Program-made: the position numbers and the translations under genes
Assembly: GCA_902482035.1 (NCBI GenBank)
Contig: CABSYW010000043.1
Location: 1 to 15,619 of the forward strand
Source of the DNA: an uncultured Collinsella sp.
GTDB lineage: Bacteria > Actinomycetota > Coriobacteriia > Coriobacteriales > Coriobacteriaceae
Direction: 5' to 3'
DNA: 15,619 nt
The notes under the pieces: model-generated
Database searches by the model: none
The model's input: the letters and a program-made list of their open reading frames with translations, nothing else
What the model was told of the DNA's origin: nothing
Shown here: one piece after another, positions 13,424-15,619 of the stretch
Layout: every line of letters begins with the position of its first letter
How positions within the stretch are numbered: the first letter of the stretch is position 1

Positions 13424-15499
13424 ATGGGTGCTCCCAAGACCGGTAACGTAAGGAACGTGGTGCTCGTAGGCCAAGGCGGGGTGGGCAAGACTTCACTCGC
13501 CGAGGCCATGCTCCACCTTTCCGGCAAGACCGCCCGCCTGGGCGGCCACGACGGCACCAAGCCCACGCTCGACTATGACCCCGAAGAGGTCAAGCGTTCA
13601 TTCTCCATCTCGACGACCATTGCACCGATCGACTGGAAGGGCGCGCGCATCAATGTGCTCGATGCCCCGTGTTACCCCGATTTTATCGGCGACGCCTTTG
13701 CCGCGATGAGCGTCTGCGAGACGGCTCTGTTTGTGGTCGACGCTGAGGCCGGCCCGCAGCCTACGACGGTTAAGCTCTGGTATGCCGCCGAGGACCTGCG
13801 CCTGGCACGCGCAGTGTTCGTAAACCGCCTGTCGCGCTCCGAGGCCAGCTTTGCGACCACGATGGACCTGCTGCAGGAGCGCTTTGGCACGCGCCTGGGC
13901 GCCGTGACGCTTCCCTGGGGCGAGGGCGAGGACTTTGACGGCATCATCGACCTGGTGCGCATGAAGGCGCGCCATTGCAACGGCACCGAAGCCGTTGAGT
14001 CGGAGATTCCCGAGGAGTATCGTGCCCAGGCCGAGGAAGCCCATGACCATCTGTGCGAGCTGGTGGCCGAGGCTGACGATGAGCTGATGATGAAGTACCT
14101 GGAAGGCGAGGAGACGCTGACGCAGGAGGAGCTTGAAGGCCTGCTGTCGAAGGCGATCGCCGAGCGCATCTTTGTGCCGGTCTTTGCGGGCGATTGCATT
14201 AAGGAGCAGGGCGTCAACTCGCTGATGGACGACATCGCCACATACTTCCCGGCGCCGACGGACTACGGCGAGATGCCGCTCATCGATGGTGATTCGCTCA
14301 AGATTTCGAGCGACGATGACCGTCCGGTGGCGTTTGTGTTTAAGACGCTGGCCGATCCGCAGCAGGGTCGCATCAGCTTTATCAAGGTGCTGACGGGTAC
14401 GCTTGAGCCGGGTCTTGAGCTGATCAACGCGCGTACCCGCAAGAGCGATCGTCTGGCCCACCTGTATGTGATGTGCGGCCGTGACATGACCGAGGTCGGT
14501 CACGCCTATGCCGGTGACATCATCGTGGCGCCCAAGCTGGCTGCCGAGACGGGTGACACACTCTCCATTACCGGTAAGGTCGAGGCGGCGGCGTTTAAGT
14601 TCCCCAACTCGCAGTACCGCATTGCCATCGAGGCCGAGAACCGTGGCGACGAAGAGAAGCTCTATACGTTTATCGAGAAGGCGTGCAAGGCTGATCCGAC
14701 CATGAGCATCGATCGTGACGAGGAGACCGGCCAGACCATCATTTCGGCGGTGGGTGAGGCGCAGGTTTCGGTGCTGCTCAACCGTTTGGAGGATCGCACC
14801 AAAGTCGTGGCCAAGAGCGTGCCGATCCGCATTCCGTATCGCGAGACCATTCGCCGTACGGCAAGTGCCCAGGGCCGCCATAAGAAGCAGACCGGCGGCG
14901 CCGGTCAGTACGGCGACTGCTGGCTGCGCGTGGAGCCGCTCATTGGGCCCGACGGCACGAGCGACGGCTATGAGTTTGTGGACGAGGTCGTGGGCGGCCG
15001 CATTCCGCGCTCGCTGATTCCCGCCGTGGACAAGGGCGTCCAGGAGACCATGAAGGACGGTATTATTGCCGGCTACCCGCTTACGGGCATTCGCGTGGCT
15101 GTGTACGACGGTTCGTATCACAGCGTCGACTCCAACGAGATGGCGTTTCGCGCGGCGGCTCGCATCGGCCTGCGCAAGGCATGCGCCGATGCCGATCCGG
15201 TGGTGCTGGAGCCCATCGAGGAAATCACGGTGACTATCCCCGAGAGCTACGCCGGCGCCGTGATGGGCGACATCTCGGCATCGCGCGGTCGCGTGACGGG
15301 CATGGAGACCGATGAGCGCGGCGACACCGTGGTCATCGCCCAGGCGCCGCTGGCAGAGCTGGCGGATTACTCGACGCGCCTGCGCTCTATCACGCGCGGC
15401 ACGGGTGACTTTACCATGAAGCCCGCTGGCTACGAGCAGGTTCCCTATGACGTTCAGGCCAAGCTGGTCGAGCGCTATGAGGAGGGTCGCGCCAAGTAG
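13424..15499 (+). CDS. Elongation factor G-like protein (EF-G2 type) with altered G3 and G4 motifs
   Basis: A 691-aa EF-G paralogue with the full domain set: GTPase domain (about 1-280), domain II, domain III, domain IV (YRETIRRTAS and GGAGQYGDC, then PAVDKGVQETM and VYDGSYHSVDS) and domain V near the end. The P-loop GQGGVGKT (16-23) is intact. The G3 motif, normally DxPGHxDF, reads DAPCYPDF (80-87) with Cys replacing the invariant Gly, and G4, normally NKxD, reads NRLS (134-137), losing the Asp that selects guanine. G5 reads GDC instead of SAL-like. The protein may bind nucleotide poorly or not hydrolyse GTP, while the ribosome-facing domains remain. The start at 13424 is set by AAGGAGG 5 nt upstream; the frame is open to 13313 but that part is unlike the family. 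Single gene, ended by a terminator. Confidence 0.92.
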   Translation: MGAPKTGNVRNVVLVGQGGVGKTSLAEAMLHLSGKTARLGGHDGTKPTLDYDPEEVKRSFSISTTIAPIDWKGARINVLDAPCYPDFIGDAFAAMSVCETALFVVDAEAGPQPTTVKLWYAAEDLRLARAVFVNRLSRSEASFATTMDLLQERFGTRLGAVTLPWGEGEDFDGIIDLVRMKARHCNGTEAVESEIPEEYRAQAEEAHDHLCELVAEADDELMMKYLEGEETLTQEELEGLLSKAIAERIFVPVFAGDCIKEQGVNSLMDDIATYFPAPTDYGEMPLIDGDSLKISSDDDRPVAFVFKTLADPQQGRISFIKVLTGTLEPGLELINARTRKSDRLAHLYVMCGRDMTEVGHAYAGDIIVAPKLAAETGDTLSITGKVEAAAFKFPNSQYRIAIEAENRGDEEKLYTFIEKACKADPTMSIDRDEETGQTIISAVGEAQVSVLLNRLEDRTKVVAKSVPIRIPYRETIRRTASAQGRHKKQTGGAGQYGDCWLRVEPLIGPDGTSDGYEFVDEVVGGRIPRSLIPAVDKGVQETMKDGIIAGYPLTGIRVAVYDGSYHSVDSNEMAFRAAARIGLRKACADADPVVLEPIEEITVTIPESYAGAVMGDISASRGRVTGMETDERGDTVVIAQAPLAELADYSTRLRSITRGTGDFTMKPAGYEQVPYDVQAKLVERYEEGRAK

Positions 15500-15531
15500 A
15501 GTGTGATTTTGTCTGCAATGTAGGTGCTGAC

Positions 15532-15567
15532 GAAAGGGCCGCCCTGGGTAACCGGGGCGGCCCTTTT
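15532..15567 (+). terminator. Rho-independent terminator after the EF-G-like gene
   Basis: AAAGGGCCGCCCTGG (15532-15546) pairs with CCGGGGCGGCCCTTT (15551-15565), 15 bp with one T-G wobble around a GTAA tetraloop, followed by further T. Confidence 0.93.
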
Positions 15568-15585
15568 TGATTCAAGACTTTAGTC

Positions 15586-15606
15586 CGCTGGCCGCGCAGC
15601 GGCCAG
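15586..15606. repeat. Palindrome at the window edge
   Basis: GCTGGCCGC (15586-15594) and GCGGCCAGC (15598-15606) are exact reverse complements around three bases. No proper T-tract follows (TTTAAA). It lies only about 20 bp after a complete terminator. It may be part of a repeat or a control element of the next gene, which is outside the window. Confidence 0.6.
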
Positions 15607-15619
15607 CTTTAAACCACCC

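Noticed and set aside
13598..15121. 507-codon minus-strand ORF opposite the EF-G-like gene
   Set aside because: It is rich in H, L, R and A, the usual antisense shadow in GC-rich coding DNA, and it has no ribosome site.

Overview
The window looks like a chromosomal segment of a GC-rich Gram-positive bacterium, most likely an actinomycete of class Coriobacteriia (Collinsella-like). The reasons are the codon use, strong AAGGAGG-type ribosome binding sites, GC-rich hairpin terminators, the tilS-hpt-ftsH gene order, and a binding-protein lipoprotein with an RR-type signal. The placement is inference; no rRNA or other decisive marker is present.

Layout. The window opens on a terminator for a gene lying outside it. 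A comparatively AT-rich block (about 60-860) holds an unrecognised minus-strand, tail-anchored membrane protein (115-582) and a divergent small heat-shock protein (859-1290). A two-way terminator separates hsp20 from a convergent YycJ-type metallo-beta-lactamase (2182-1373). Only 48 bp away the tRNA-lysidine synthetase gene tilS starts in the other direction, followed by hpt (3917-4465) and, one base after the hpt stop, ftsH (4467-6605). After the ftsH terminator come a 62-bp snap-back repeat, a class I/II aminotransferase (6795-7979) and a PHP-domain metallophosphatase (8145-8966). A terminator then faces a convergent uracil-C5 RNA methyltransferase (10493-9045).

The 349-bp space between the methyltransferase and the next plus-strand operon contains a 151-bp element with perfect 41-bp inverted arms and a nested inner hairpin. 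Next is a three-gene polar-amino-acid ABC importer (lipoprotein, permease, ATPase; 10843-13113). The genes overlap end to end, and the promoter carries two related operator-like sites. The last gene (13424-15499) is an EF-G paralogue whose G1 motif is intact but whose G3 and G4 motifs are altered. A terminator and another palindrome close the window.

How the genes relate. Most genes are housekeeping: tRNA and rRNA modification, purine salvage, membrane proteolysis, small-molecule metabolism, amino-acid uptake and stress protection. The parts least explained by standard annotation are the degenerate EF-G paralogue, the two snap-back elements, the operator pair before the ABC importer, and a recurring TACAAT -10 motif in front of many start codons without a recognisable -35. 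I saw no CRISPR array, tRNA, rRNA, intact transposase, phage gene or integration site.
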